64,000 nt of DNA from the NCBI RefSeq assembly GCF_014204915.1, contig NZ_JACHMH010000001.1, positions 4,303,501-4,367,500 on the forward strand, read 5' to 3'. A program made the translations under genes and the position numbers. Under the pieces are notes generated by a model that ran no database searches, was not told where the DNA came from, and was given only the letters and a program-made list of their open reading frames with translations. This document shows positions 53,394 through 62,246 of the stretch, piece by piece; the stretch's first letter is position 1; each line of letters starts with the position of its first letter. The stretch comes from Crossiella cryophila (lineage in GTDB: Bacteria > Actinomycetota > Actinomycetes > Mycobacteriales > Pseudonocardiaceae).

Positions 53394-56300
53394 ATGCAGC
53401 CACCACAACGACGAAGAATCACCGCTGTCCTGCTCGGCGCCGCGCTGCTGGCGGGCACGGCCGGTGTGGCGCCCGCCGCGCACGCCGAAGTGCCCACCGA
53501 TCCGGCCGGCCTGGCCAACACGCTCTTCGGCAGCCACATGCGCATCGCCGACCGGGACGACGGCCTCGCCCGGCACCTGGTGGCCAGCGCCGAACTGGCC
53601 GACTGGCGGGCCCGCAACCCGCAGGCCGACGGCAACGCGGTCAGCGCGCACTTCACCGCCGTCCGCGCGCACCTGGACGCCGCCGTGCCGGACCGCACCT
53701 GGGCCAGGGACTCCCACGAGGCGGTGGGCGCGGCGCTCAACGCGGCCCGCACCGCCCCCGGCGCGGCCACCGGCGGCCCGCAGATCACCACGCTGAACAC
53801 CGCCATGCTCGGCCTCAACGTGGTCCCGGTCTCCGGCAAACCGGAGGACCGGGTCAGCGGGGCACAGCCGCAGTTCGCCTGGCGGCAGGACTACGCCGTC
53901 GCCCAGGCCCAGGTGTGGGGCGGGGTCGCGGCCACCGCGCGCGCCGACAACGCCTTCCGCACCGCCTGGAACGCCGGGCTGGGCAGCTCGCTCAAGGTCG
54001 ACGCCGGCGCGGACGCCACCGAACTGGGCAACAGCGAGAAACTGCGCACCGTCCTGGACGTGCCCAAGATCCTGGCCGCCGGGAAGATCGGCCCGGTCGA
54101 GTTCCAGGACGAGGCCACCAGCCAGTTCCGCGACCTGACCACCAAGCTGTACAACCAGCGCAAGCTCTGGACCGAGGAACTCGGCCGCGCGGCCAGGGAG
54201 AACCCGCCGGATGTCACCCCGCGCGAGCCCACCGAGGCGCAGAAGGAGACCGCCCGCGCCGAGGAGGCCAAGCGCCAGGACTTCATCGACGGCGCCGAAG
54301 CGGGCCTGAACGCGATGGCCTGGCTGGTCGGCAGGGTCAACGCCGACCTGAGCAGGCAGATCAGCAAGTTCACCGTGGGCGCGGTGCAGGTCGCCGCCGC
54401 GGTGAACAAGGCGATCACCGCCTTCCGCGTGATCAACTCGGTGTTCTCGCTGGCCACGGTCGCCTTCACCGGCAACGTCATCGGCGCGATCAGCACCCTG
54501 GTGTCGGTCTTCGGTGGTGGTGGGCCGGATGTGAACCAGCTGATCCTGGGCGAGATCAAGGCCATGCGGGAACAGTTGGCCGCGATCCAGCAGAACATGA
54601 ACGAGCGCTTCGACAAGGTCGACGCCAAGCTGAACCTGATCTACGACCGGATGCTCGGCGAGTTCAAGCGGCTGGAGAACGGGGTCGCCTACGTCCGGGC
54701 GAACACCGAGGCGATCCTGACCGTGCTGACCTCGCTCAGCGCACAGAACCAGATCATCGGCTCCACCCTGCTCAAGGCGGTGGCCGGGCTCTACGAGCTG
54801 AACAAGTGGGAGATGGTCGACGCCACCATCGACTACAAGCGCAAGCGCGGTGGTGAGCAGCTGCCGCACGCCAAGTTCACCGACGCGGAGAGCGCCTTCT
54901 ACACGATGGGCGTGCAGGCGCCGACGAACAACCTGTTCGTGGTGCCGCAGGCCAACTACTCCACCGTGCCGGCCAAGGTCGCGGAGAACCTCAACCTGCA
55001 CGGCGAGGGCGGCATCGCCGACTACCTGGCCTGGTACGCGGCCAACGCCGGACTCGACCCCGGGTTCAGCGCGCCTGCGGGCGGCAACGCCGCGGTGTGG
55101 GGCATCGGCGCGACCGCCTACTCGCTGCTGCGCGCGCAGAACCCGGCCTACCGCATCGAGGAGGATCGCGGGCGGGTGTTGCTGGACAAGGGCAAGAACA
55201 TCCGGGACCAGGCGCTGGCGTTCAGCCGTCCCGGCGTGAACGGGACCACGAACACGCTGTTCACCAACCTGCTGGAGAATTACCGGCGCAGGTACGAGTC
55301 GCTGCTGGCCGAGGCGCCCAGCCGTGAGGCGGATGTCAAGGGTGGCAAGGACTTCCACCTGTGGCGAGGTGCGGACCAGGGCACGCCCAACCCGGCGCTG
55401 GCCCCGGCCACGCTCGAGGGCTGCAACCCGCACGCGACCAGGTTCTCACTGTCCAGGCCGGGCAATCTCGACGGCAGGCACCTGCGCCCCGGTTTCCAGT
55501 TCCTCCGGCACGTGTTCGACTCGCCCTATCGCCAGTGCTGGCGGGTCCAGGGGGTCGGCGTGCCAGGACGGCCGGGTGCGGTGGGCCTGCACGTGGTCAT
55601 CGAGGACTACCTGCACCTGCCAGGAGACGCGGAACAGGTGTCGGTGCGGACCACCTCGGCCGTCGTGCACGAGTTCCCCAGTCAGCCGCCCGGCGATGGA
55701 CTCTGGACCTACCTCCGGGACAACTGGGACGCGCGCCTGCGGGCCGTCTTCGAGCGCATCGGCAGGGACGAGACCTTCATCGACGTCCAGCCGCGGGCGA
55801 TCGCCAAGGGCAACGAGTTCCTCAAGAACAAGCGGACCGACTACTACGGCAAGGTCGCCCAGTACCTCAACAACGGCAACCGCGCCTTTGAGACCAACCT
55901 GGCCGCCCAGCTGATCCGCCGCTACACCGAGCTGGGCTTCCCGCAGGCGCTCAACACCGATGAGTACCTGCGCGGGTTGTTGCGCGGCGGCAAACAGCTC
56001 TACGGCGTCAACGCGGAGAACAGCGAATACCTGGCGTATGAGTTCCAGCTCGCCGCGAGGAACAACCACGAGGGCAGGCCCGCCTGGGACCCGGCCCGCT
56101 CCGACGCGCCCAGCCTGTGCGCGAACATCGCCGCCATGGGTAATTCCGACCCGGTGGTGGCCTGCATGATCGAGCAGTTCAAGCAGCGCAAGGACCGCCT
56201 GGCGGCGCGGTTCGCCGAGCAGTTCAAGCAGCGCTGGGAAGGCGTTGACCAGACCCTGCCCGGCATCCAGGGTCAGTTGCGCTCGCTGTGGCTGGCGATG

Positions 56301-57263
56301 AAGGAACTGCACCCGGACCACAACTACGGCCCGCCGATCACCGGTCCGGAGGCCCAAGCCCCCGCCTCGGCGATCTGGAGCACGCCGGTGTCGGTGGACG
56401 CCGCCGCCGCGTACTGGCCCAAGCCGGCGATCACCACCTTCCGCGGTGGCCGCTTCGCCGCCTGGACCGGCGACGAAGGGCACATCTACGGCTCGGTCAG
56501 CGACGGCAGGGGCTGGGCGCCCAAGGTGAAGATCGCCGAGGGCAGCAGCCGGACCTCCTCGGTGCCCACCGCGGTGGAGTTCAACGGGAAACTGGTCGTG
56601 GTGTGGCGCAGCCTGACCAGGGGAACGGTGCTGACCGAGCACCGGGCGATGAGCGCGGACGGCAGGGACTGGGCCATCACCAGCACCAGCGAACTGCCGA
56701 ATCCGGTGCGGCACCACGAGTCCCCGGCGCTGACCGTGTTCAACGGCAAGCTGTACGCCCTGCACATCGGCACCGACCAGAAGCAGTACCTGTCCACCAG
56801 TGCCGACGGGCTGGTCTGGACCCCGGCCACGGTGACCCTGCCGGGGCACCAGACCAACCAGTCGCCCGCCTTGACGGTGTTCAACGGCAAGCTGCACGCG
56901 GCCTGGAAGGCGTTCAACAGCTCCTGGATGTTCGTGGCCAGCTCGCCCGACGGTGTGACCTGGACCCTGATCGGCCGGGTGGCCCCGGACGGCGGCACGG
57001 ACAACAGCCCGGCGCTGGCCGCCACCGGCGGCAAGCTGTACGCGGCGTGGCGGGGCATCGGCTCCGATCCGAACCTGTACGGCTCGTACAGCTCCGACGG
57101 GGCCAGCTGGGCGCCGCAGCACTACGTGGCCCGGGGTTCGCGAACCGACCGGGGACCGGGCCTGACCGCCGCCGACGGCAGGCTGGACGTGGTGTGGAGT
57201 CCGCAGCAGGCGGCGGGACCCGCGCACCTGGGCACAGCCAGCAGCATGGTGGCGCCGAAGTGA
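53394..57263 (+). CDS. Giant secreted protein 2, paralogue of protein 1
   Basis: A 1,289-residue protein with the same order: signal peptide (RRRITAVLLGAALLAGTAG, cut near AHA), helical N-terminus (GLANTLFGSHMRIADRD), hydrophobic segment (about 328-375), coiled coil (378-465), middle domain and C-terminal propeller (about 990-1289, with NGKLYALHIG and SxDGxTW words). The block ATVAFTGNVIGAIST is identical to protein 1, while the middle domains differ in Cys positions. EQFKQRWEGxDQ lies before the propeller in both, and a partial second EQFKQR copy appears here. ATG follows GGAGGGG. Toxin-like pore formation is an inference. Confidence 0.75.
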   Translation: MQPPQRRRITAVLLGAALLAGTAGVAPAAHAEVPTDPAGLANTLFGSHMRIADRDDGLARHLVASAELADWRARNPQADGNAVSAHFTAVRAHLDAAVPDRTWARDSHEAVGAALNAARTAPGAATGGPQITTLNTAMLGLNVVPVSGKPEDRVSGAQPQFAWRQDYAVAQAQVWGGVAATARADNAFRTAWNAGLGSSLKVDAGADATELGNSEKLRTVLDVPKILAAGKIGPVEFQDEATSQFRDLTTKLYNQRKLWTEELGRAARENPPDVTPREPTEAQKETARAEEAKRQDFIDGAEAGLNAMAWLVGRVNADLSRQISKFTVGAVQVAAAVNKAITAFRVINSVFSLATVAFTGNVIGAISTLVSVFGGGGPDVNQLILGEIKAMREQLAAIQQNMNERFDKVDAKLNLIYDRMLGEFKRLENGVAYVRANTEAILTVLTSLSAQNQIIGSTLLKAVAGLYELNKWEMVDATIDYKRKRGGEQLPHAKFTDAESAFYTMGVQAPTNNLFVVPQANYSTVPAKVAENLNLHGEGGIADYLAWYAANAGLDPGFSAPAGGNAAVWGIGATAYSLLRAQNPAYRIEEDRGRVLLDKGKNIRDQALAFSRPGVNGTTNTLFTNLLENYRRRYESLLAEAPSREADVKGGKDFHLWRGADQGTPNPALAPATLEGCNPHATRFSLSRPGNLDGRHLRPGFQFLRHVFDSPYRQCWRVQGVGVPGRPGAVGLHVVIEDYLHLPGDAEQVSVRTTSAVVHEFPSQPPGDGLWTYLRDNWDARLRAVFERIGRDETFIDVQPRAIAKGNEFLKNKRTDYYGKVAQYLNNGNRAFETNLAAQLIRRYTELGFPQALNTDEYLRGLLRGGKQLYGVNAENSEYLAYEFQLAARNNHEGRPAWDPARSDAPSLCANIAAMGNSDPVVACMIEQFKQRKDRLAARFAEQFKQRWEGVDQTLPGIQGQLRSLWLAMKELHPDHNYGPPITGPEAQAPASAIWSTPVSVDAAAAYWPKPAITTFRGGRFAAWTGDEGHIYGSVSDGRGWAPKVKIAEGSSRTSSVPTAVEFNGKLVVVWRSLTRGTVLTEHRAMSADGRDWAITSTSELPNPVRHHESPALTVFNGKLYALHIGTDQKQYLSTSADGLVWTPATVTLPGHQTNQSPALTVFNGKLHAAWKAFNSSWMFVASSPDGVTWTLIGRVAPDGGTDNSPALAATGGKLYAAWRGIGSDPNLYGSYSSDGASWAPQHYVARGSRTDRGPGLTAADGRLDVVWSPQQAAGPAHLGTASSMVAPK

Positions 57264-57276
57264 TCCGATGATCAGG

Positions 57277-57308
57277 CGGCGGTCGTCCGGCACACCGGGC
57301 GGCCGCCG
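57277..57308 (+). terminator. Terminator after giant protein 2
   Basis: CGGCGGTCGTCCGG (57277-57290) and CCGGGCGGCCGCCG (57295-57308) form a 14-bp stem with two G-U pairs and a CACA loop, 13 bp past the stop. It could also serve the convergent LacI gene that ends at 57316. Confidence 0.75.
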
Positions 57309-57315
57309 TTCGTCG

Positions 57316-58320
57316 TCAGCGCGGCGGTGCGGTGGTGGCGCGTACGACCAGCTTGGTGTCCAGCCACTCCTGCCGCACCGGCGCGTCATCCTCGCCAGGA
57401 CCGGCCAGCAGCAACTCCACCGCGAGCCGCCCGGCCTCGCGCACCGGCATCGCCACCGTGGTCATCGCCGGATCGCACAGCCCGGCGAAGACCAGGTCGT
57501 CGAAGCCGGTCAGGCTCATGTCCTCGGGGACCCGGACGCCCTCCTCGCGCAGCCGGGCCAGCACGCCCAGGGCCATCACGTCGTTGTAGGCGATGGTCGC
57601 GGTGACCTCGGCGCCGAGCACGTCCTCGGCCGCGGCCACGCCGCCCTCGTAGCGGGGCGGGTAGGGGCCGAGTTCGGTGACGGTCAGGCCGTGCTTGGGT
57701 GCGGCGGCGCGCAGGCCGTTGCGGCGCTGGGTGTTGGACCAGGAGGTGTCCGGGCCGCTGAGGAAGGCGACCCGCTCGTGCCCGAGTTCGGCCAGGTGCG
57801 CGACCAGCTGTTCGATGCCGTTGGCGGCGTTCATCAGGGCCGCCGGGACATCCGGCAGCACCCGGTTGAGCAGCACCAGGCTGGACTTGGCCGCCACCTC
57901 CAGCAGCGGGGCGTCGGACAGGCCGGGGGAGCAGACGATCAGCCCGTCCACCTGCTGGGCCATCGTGCGCACCAGCTTCTCCTCCACCACCGGGTCCTCG
58001 TCGCTGTCGGCGACGAACACCGAGTAGTCCGCCTGCACCGCCGCGGCCTGCACCGCCTTGAGCACCCCGGTGAAGAACGGGTTGTCCAGGTCGGGCACCA
58101 CGATGCCCAGGTTGCCGGTGCGGCCGGTGATCAGTCCGCGGGCGGCCCGGTTGGGCTGGTAGCCCAGTTCGGCCGCGGCGTTGAGCACCCGCTCCCTGGT
58201 CTCCTCCCGCACCAGGTTCGGCGAGCTGAGCGCCCGCGAGACGGTGGCCACCGACACCTGCGCCTGGCGGGCGACATCGCGGATGGTCGCCGGCGCTCCC
58301 GTAATACCCCGTTGTCGCAC
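57316..58320 (-). CDS. LacI-family transcriptional regulator
   Basis: A 334-residue LacI protein. It has an N-terminal helix-turn-helix and hinge (TIRDVARQAQVSVATVSRAL, then LGYQPNRAARGL) and a periplasmic-binding-like sugar domain (GIVVPDLDNPFFTGVLKAV, FLSGPDTSWSN, VPEDMSLTGFDDL). It is downstream of the GH109 gene on the same strand, with a palindrome in the gap. It is a likely sugar-responsive repressor of the nearby amino-sugar genes. GTG at 58320 is the start. Confidence 0.9.
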   Translation of the reverse strand: MRQRGITGAPATIRDVARQAQVSVATVSRALSSPNLVREETRERVLNAAAELGYQPNRAARGLITGRTGNLGIVVPDLDNPFFTGVLKAVQAAAVQADYSVFVADSDEDPVVEEKLVRTMAQQVDGLIVCSPGLSDAPLLEVAAKSSLVLLNRVLPDVPAALMNAANGIEQLVAHLAELGHERVAFLSGPDTSWSNTQRRNGLRAAAPKHGLTVTELGPYPPRYEGGVAAAEDVLGAEVTATIAYNDVMALGVLARLREEGVRVPEDMSLTGFDDLVFAGLCDPAMTTVAMPVREAGRLAVELLLAGPGEDDAPVRQEWLDTKLVVRATTAPPR

Positions 58321-58375
58321 TGGATCATCCTACCCAGCGGTGCCGCACGGATCGGGGACGCGCAGGTAACAGCGA

Positions 58376-58398
58376 TGCGACCGTTTACATCGGTCGCA
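58376..58398. promoter_or_regulatory. Palindrome upstream of the LacI gene
   Basis: Perfect 8-bp arms TGCGACCG (58376-58383) and CGGTCGCA (58391-58398) around TTTACAT, 56 bp before the LacI start and 16 bp past the GH109 stop. Read on the minus strand it includes GATGTAAACGG, resembling LacI half-sites. Autoregulation is inferred. Confidence 0.55.
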
Positions 58399-58413
58399 CC
58401 GCCGTCGCCCGCT

Positions 58414-59820
58414 TTATACCGGTTTGGGGGAATCGAGGGTGGGTCGGGACTTGTCCCGCCACTTACCCCTGGTGAAGTCCGGGATGGCCACCGCCGCGCC
58501 CTTGCGCCGGATGGACTCCGCGCTCAACGGCACCGGCGCGCTCCACGTGGCCGAGTCGTAGACGTCGACCTCCGGTGGCAGGCCCAGCCGCATGGTCTGC
58601 ATGGTGCGGTACACCATCAGGTAGTCCATGCCGCCGTGCCCGCCGGGGCCGGGGCCGATGTCGGTCCACAGCCAGTGGTCGAAGGACTTGAAGTCGTCGA
58701 AGGACCCCCACTTGTGCCCGGAGTGCTTCGGCTCGACGTAGATCCGCGGCGGGTAGTCCTCGAACACGCCCTTGGTGCCCGCGACCTGGTTCAGCCTGCT
58801 GTACGGGTAGGGGTTGGACACGTTGTGCTGCAACCGGATCACCTTGCCGTTGGCGGTCTGCAGCAGGCTCATCGTGGTGTCGCCCTTGACGTAGTGCTCC
58901 TTCCACGAGGAGTCGCCCGGCTCCTCGTGCGCCTGCCGGTACTCGGCCATGCCGACCGCCGGGGTGGCCATCGAGGTGATCCGGGCCAGCCGGTCACCGC
59001 GGTGGATGCCGAAGTACCCGGCCACCGGCCCGAGGCCGTGGGTGGGGTAGTGGTCGGCGTTGAGCCTGGTGTGCCAGCCCCGCCGCCACTCGGCCGCGTA
59101 GTAGGTGTCGGAGAGCAGCAGTTCGCGCAGGTCGTGGATGTAGGCCCCGGCGCCGTGCAGCACCTCGCCGAACACCCCGGCCCGCACCATCCGCAGCAGC
59201 CGCAGCTCGTTGCGGCCGTAACAGCAGTTCTCCAGCTGGATGCAGTGCCGCCGGGTGCGCTCGGAGGCGTCCACCAGCTGCCAGAGTTCGTCCAGGGTCA
59301 GCGCCATCGGGCACTCCACCCCGACGTGCTTGCCGCCGTACAACGCGGCCAGGGACATCGGCACGTGCCATTCCCAGGGGGTGGCGATGTAGACGAAGTC
59401 CACGTCGTCCCGCCCGCACAGCTGCTCGTAGGCCCGCTCGCCCTTGCCGTACACCGCGGGCTCTGGCTGCCCGGCGTCCCGCACCGCCTTGGCCGCCTTC
59501 TGCAGTGCCGCCGGGTTGGTGTCGCACAACGCGGTCACCCGCACCCCCGGCGTGGCCAGGAACATCGCGATCATCGACCCGCCGCGGTTGCCAAGGCCGA
59601 TGATGCCCACCCGCACCGTCTCGTGCCGGGCGAACGGCACCCCGATCATCGTCCTGCCGCGCGCGGCAGGCACCCGCTCGGTGTCCGCCTCGCCCTGCCC
59701 TGGCGCCGCCCCCGCCGCCCCCGTGCCCAGCCCGGTGAGCCCGAGCCCGGCCACCGCGGCACTGGTGCCCAGTAGCGAGCGCCGGGAGATCGACGACGTG
59801 GGCCGGTCCTGCTCCGTCAT
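58414..59820 (-). CDS. Tat-exported Gfo/Idh/MocA protein of the GH109 (alpha-N-acetylgalactosaminidase) family
   Basis: A 468-residue protein. A twin-arginine signal ([17 protein letters not shown]) precedes a Rossmann NAD-binding domain ([17 protein letters not shown], then [14 protein letters not shown]). The second domain has the GH109 glycine-His segment ([14 protein letters not shown]) plus [18 protein letters not shown]109 enzymes cleave terminal alpha-GalNAc by an NAD-dependent redox mechanism. ATG 59820 follows CAGGAGG. Its place beside LacI and the tagatose-phosphate operon fits GalNAc release. Confidence 0.85.
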   Translation of the reverse strand: MTEQDRPTSSISRRSLLGTSAAVAGLGLTGLGTGAAGAAPGQGEADTERVPAARGRTMIGVPFARHETVRVGIIGLGNRGGSMIAMFLATPGVRVTALCDTNPAALQKAAKAVRDAGQPEPAVYGKGERAYEQLCGRDDVDFVYIATPWEWHVPMSLAALYGGKHVGVECPMALTLDELWQLVDASERTRRHCIQLENCCYGRNELRLLRMVRAGVFGEVLHGAGAYIHDLRELLLSDTYYAAEWRRGWHTRLNADHYPTHGLGPVAGYFGIHRGDRLARITSMATPAVGMAEYRQAHEEPGDSSWKEHYVKGDTTMSLLQTANGKVIRLQHNVSNPYPYSRLNQVAGTKGVFEDYPPRIYVEPKHSGHKWGSFDDFKSFDHWLWTDIGPGPGGHGGMDYLMVYRTMQTMRLGLPPEVDVYDSATWSAPVPLSAESIRRKGAAVAIPDFTRGKWRDKSRPTLDSPKPV

Positions 59821-60045
59821 GACGCCTCCTGATCGAACCTGACTGAAACCTCGTCGTTCCAAGCAGTAGTACGCAGTGAAGGCAGGTTTACACAGCTCGA
59901 CGATCAGCGGGACCCGACGATCGGAGGGTGTCCTGATCGGTTGCCGGGGCAAGTCAACAAGGACGCACAACGGTCAACACGAGGGGAGGACAACGCACCG
60001 CACGAAGGGGTGGTGACCCTCAGCGCCGGGCCCGGAGCGGCCGAC

Positions 60046-61344
60046 ATGCCTGGCGTGACGGGACGACTCGGCTGGCCGGCCGCGCTGCTCACCGCGACCC
60101 TGGTCGCCGGATCGCTGACCACGCCGATCGCGCGGGCCCAGGTGCCGCAGCTCGCGGCCGAGGGCGTGCGGGCGCAGCTCACCGCGCTGTGCCGGAGTGG
60201 GCCGCGGTCGCCGCTCTGCGAGACCGCCGACAGTCTGGGCGAGCTGTTCCACCAGGGCATGACCATCGCCGGGGAGGCGGTCGCCGAGCTGGACCTGGAG
60301 GAGGCGCTCAAGAGCCAGAAGGTGGCCAAAGGAGACGCCCGCGCCGTGGTCGCCGGGAAGGTCGCCGCGGTTGGCAAGCAGGTGGGGAAGTCCTCGGCGC
60401 TGGCCAAGTTCAAGGAGGTGCTCAAACCCTCGAAGGGAGTGATCGCGCTCTGGGCCGTCAGCGCGCTGTACACCCTGGCCCAGGAGGACGTGTCCACCGT
60501 GGACAAGGCCGAGGCGGTGCTGGCCATCGTGCCGATCCTCGGCCCGCTGTTCTCCTTCGGCAACTCCTACCGCAAGGAGGACGTGGAGGGCATGGTGATC
60601 TCCACGGTCGCGCTGGCCGCCACCCTGATCGCCTTCCTGTGCCCACCGGTCGGCGCGGGCATCGGGGTCGGCCTGGCCGTCTACCAGGTGGTGCGCGCTT
60701 TCTGCCCCGGTCTGCTGGCCAAAGTGAAGGCCGCGCTGGCCGAGGGGGCGAACTGGTTCCGCCGCCACGTGTTCGCCGACCCCGACGGTGACTGGCGCTC
60801 GTTGCCACTGGTCGGCGCCGCGGATTTCCAGCGGGCCGGGGGACTGATGCACTGGGACACCGACACCTCGGATGTGGTGGAGGCATCCGATGTCGCGCAT
60901 GTGGTGACCCCGCTGCGCCTGGTCGCGCCCGGCGCCCACCGGGCAACCCTCACCCTGGCCAGCGCCTGGCCGGAGGAGGTGGCGGCGGAACAGGAACCGA
61001 TCGAGTACCGGCTGGCCGCGGGCCGGGACCTGGTGGTGCGGTTGCGCACACCCAGTCCCGAGCACTTCGCGCTGACCGGGCTGGCTTTCCGGCAGGACGG
61101 ACAGACCCTGCCCACCGACTGCCGGACGCTGCCCAGCGGCAACCGGGCCTGCGTGTTGCGGTCGGACGTGCTGGTGACCGCGGAGCACGAGGTGAAGATC
61201 GACCTGGAGTTCAGCACCGGCAACGGGTTCTGCCCGGACGAGCCGGGGTGCGAGCTGCCGGGCACCGGGGTGATCGTGGAGGTCACCGGCCCGCTGGGGC
61301 CGCCGGTGCCGGTGACCATGCCGATCACGGTGACCGGCTTCTAA
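60046..61344 (+). CDS. Secreted diphtheria-toxin B-fragment-like protein (T and R domains, no catalytic domain)
   Basis: A 432-residue protein with a signal peptide (about 1-31, cut near ARA). C49 and C58 enclose RSGPRSPL, like the Arg-containing nicked loop joining toxin A and B. Then come IALWAVSA, VLAIVPILG, and a hydrophobic hairpin (about 182-220) with PPVGAGIGVGLAVYQVV, which follows the spacing of the diphtheria T domain. A beta-rich C-terminus follows with C359-x9-C369, the same spacing as the R-domain disulfide. The hairpin tip lacks the two acidic residues of diphtheria toxin. No ADP-ribosyltransferase domain. Comparison is from memory. ATG 60046 follows GGAGCGG. Confidence 0.65.
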   Translation: MPGVTGRLGWPAALLTATLVAGSLTTPIARAQVPQLAAEGVRAQLTALCRSGPRSPLCETADSLGELFHQGMTIAGEAVAELDLEEALKSQKVAKGDARAVVAGKVAAVGKQVGKSSALAKFKEVLKPSKGVIALWAVSALYTLAQEDVSTVDKAEAVLAIVPILGPLFSFGNSYRKEDVEGMVISTVALAATLIAFLCPPVGAGIGVGLAVYQVVRAFCPGLLAKVKAALAEGANWFRRHVFADPDGDWRSLPLVGAADFQRAGGLMHWDTDTSDVVEASDVAHVVTPLRLVAPGAHRATLTLASAWPEEVAAEQEPIEYRLAAGRDLVVRLRTPSPEHFALTGLAFRQDGQTLPTDCRTLPSGNRACVLRSDVLVTAEHEVKIDLEFSTGNGFCPDEPGCELPGTGVIVEVTGPLGPPVPVTMPITVTGF

Positions 61345-62246
61345 CCGATCTCCACCATGATCGTCGGCAGGAATCCCTGGTAGGCGGCCAGATCGAAGCT
61401 GCCGGCCAGCGGATGCAGCACCGCGGCCGCGGACAGCGCCACCGCCTCGCGCAGGATCTGCGGCCAGGAGTGCTCCTGGGCCAGTCCGGCCGCCAGTGCC
61501 GCCACGCAGGCGTCCCCGGCCCCGGTCGGATTCCCGGCCAGCCGCCGCGGCGGCCGGGCCCGCCAGGACCCCGCCGCGGTGATCGCCAGCAACCCGGCAG
61601 GCCCACCGGAGGCCAGTACCGCCGACGCCCCGCCGTCGATGAGTTTCCGGGCCGCCGCAGCGGGATCGGCCACCCCGGTGACCGCGCGTAACTCCGCCGC
61701 GTTGGGTTTGACCGCGGTCGGGTTGCCCGCCACGCCCTGCCGCAACGCCTCCCCGTCGGCGTCGAGCACCGTGGGCACCCGCCCGGCCACGATGTCCAGG
61801 AGTTCCCGGTACACCCCCGCAGGCAGGCCGGGCGGCAGGCTGCCGGAGAGCACCACCAGGTCGGCCTGCCCGGCCAGGGCGGTGAAGCGCGCCAGGAAGG
61901 TGGCCCACTCGGCCTCGGTGACCGCCGGACCCGGTTCGCTGAACAGGGTGGCGTCGCCGGCGCTGACCACCGCGACGGTGCGGCGGGACTCGGCCTGGAT
62001 CTCGGTCAGTTCGGCGGCCAGGCCCGCCTCGGCCAGTTCGGCGCGGATGGCCTGGCCGGTGGCGCCGCCGACGAAACCAGTGACCACGGTGTCGTGCCCC
62101 AGCGCGTTGAGCACCCGGGAGACGTTCACGCCCTTGCCGCCCGCCCTGGTCCGTACGGTGCGCACGCGGTGGGTGGTGTGCGGGCGCAGGTCGTCCACGC
62201 CGTAGGTGACGTCCAGGGCCGCGTTCAGCGTGACGGTCAGGATCAC
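61341..62246 (-). CDS. PfkB-family sugar-phosphate kinase (1-phosphofructokinase/tagatose-6-phosphate kinase type)
   Basis: A 301-residue ribokinase-fold kinase starting MILTVTLNAALDVTY, with AGGKGVNVSRVLNALG, VVLSGSLPPGLP and the catalytic GNPTGAGDACVAALA. The type (FruK/LacC) phosphorylates a hexose monophosphate. With the class II aldolase it overlaps by 4 bp, and with the SIS protein, tagatose-6-phosphate is the better substrate guess. Its 3' end overlaps the convergent toxin-like gene by 4 bp. Confidence 0.9.
   Translation of the reverse strand: MILTVTLNAALDVTYGVDDLRPHTTHRVRTVRTRAGGKGVNVSRVLNALGHDTVVTGFVGGATGQAIRAELAEAGLAAELTEIQAESRRTVAVVSAGDATLFSEPGPAVTEAEWATFLARFTALAGQADLVVLSGSLPPGLPAGVYRELLDIVAGRVPTVLDADGEALRQGVAGNPTAVKPNAAELRAVTGVADPAAAARKLIDGGASAVLASGGPAGLLAITAAGSWRARPPRRLAGNPTGAGDACVAALAAGLAQEHSWPQILREAVALSAAAVLHPLAGSFDLAAYQGFLPTIMVEIG

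Noticed and set aside
57268-59775. An 835-codon plus-strand frame opposite LacI and GH109
   Set aside because: Shadow of two well-supported minus-strand genes; composition biased, no motifs.
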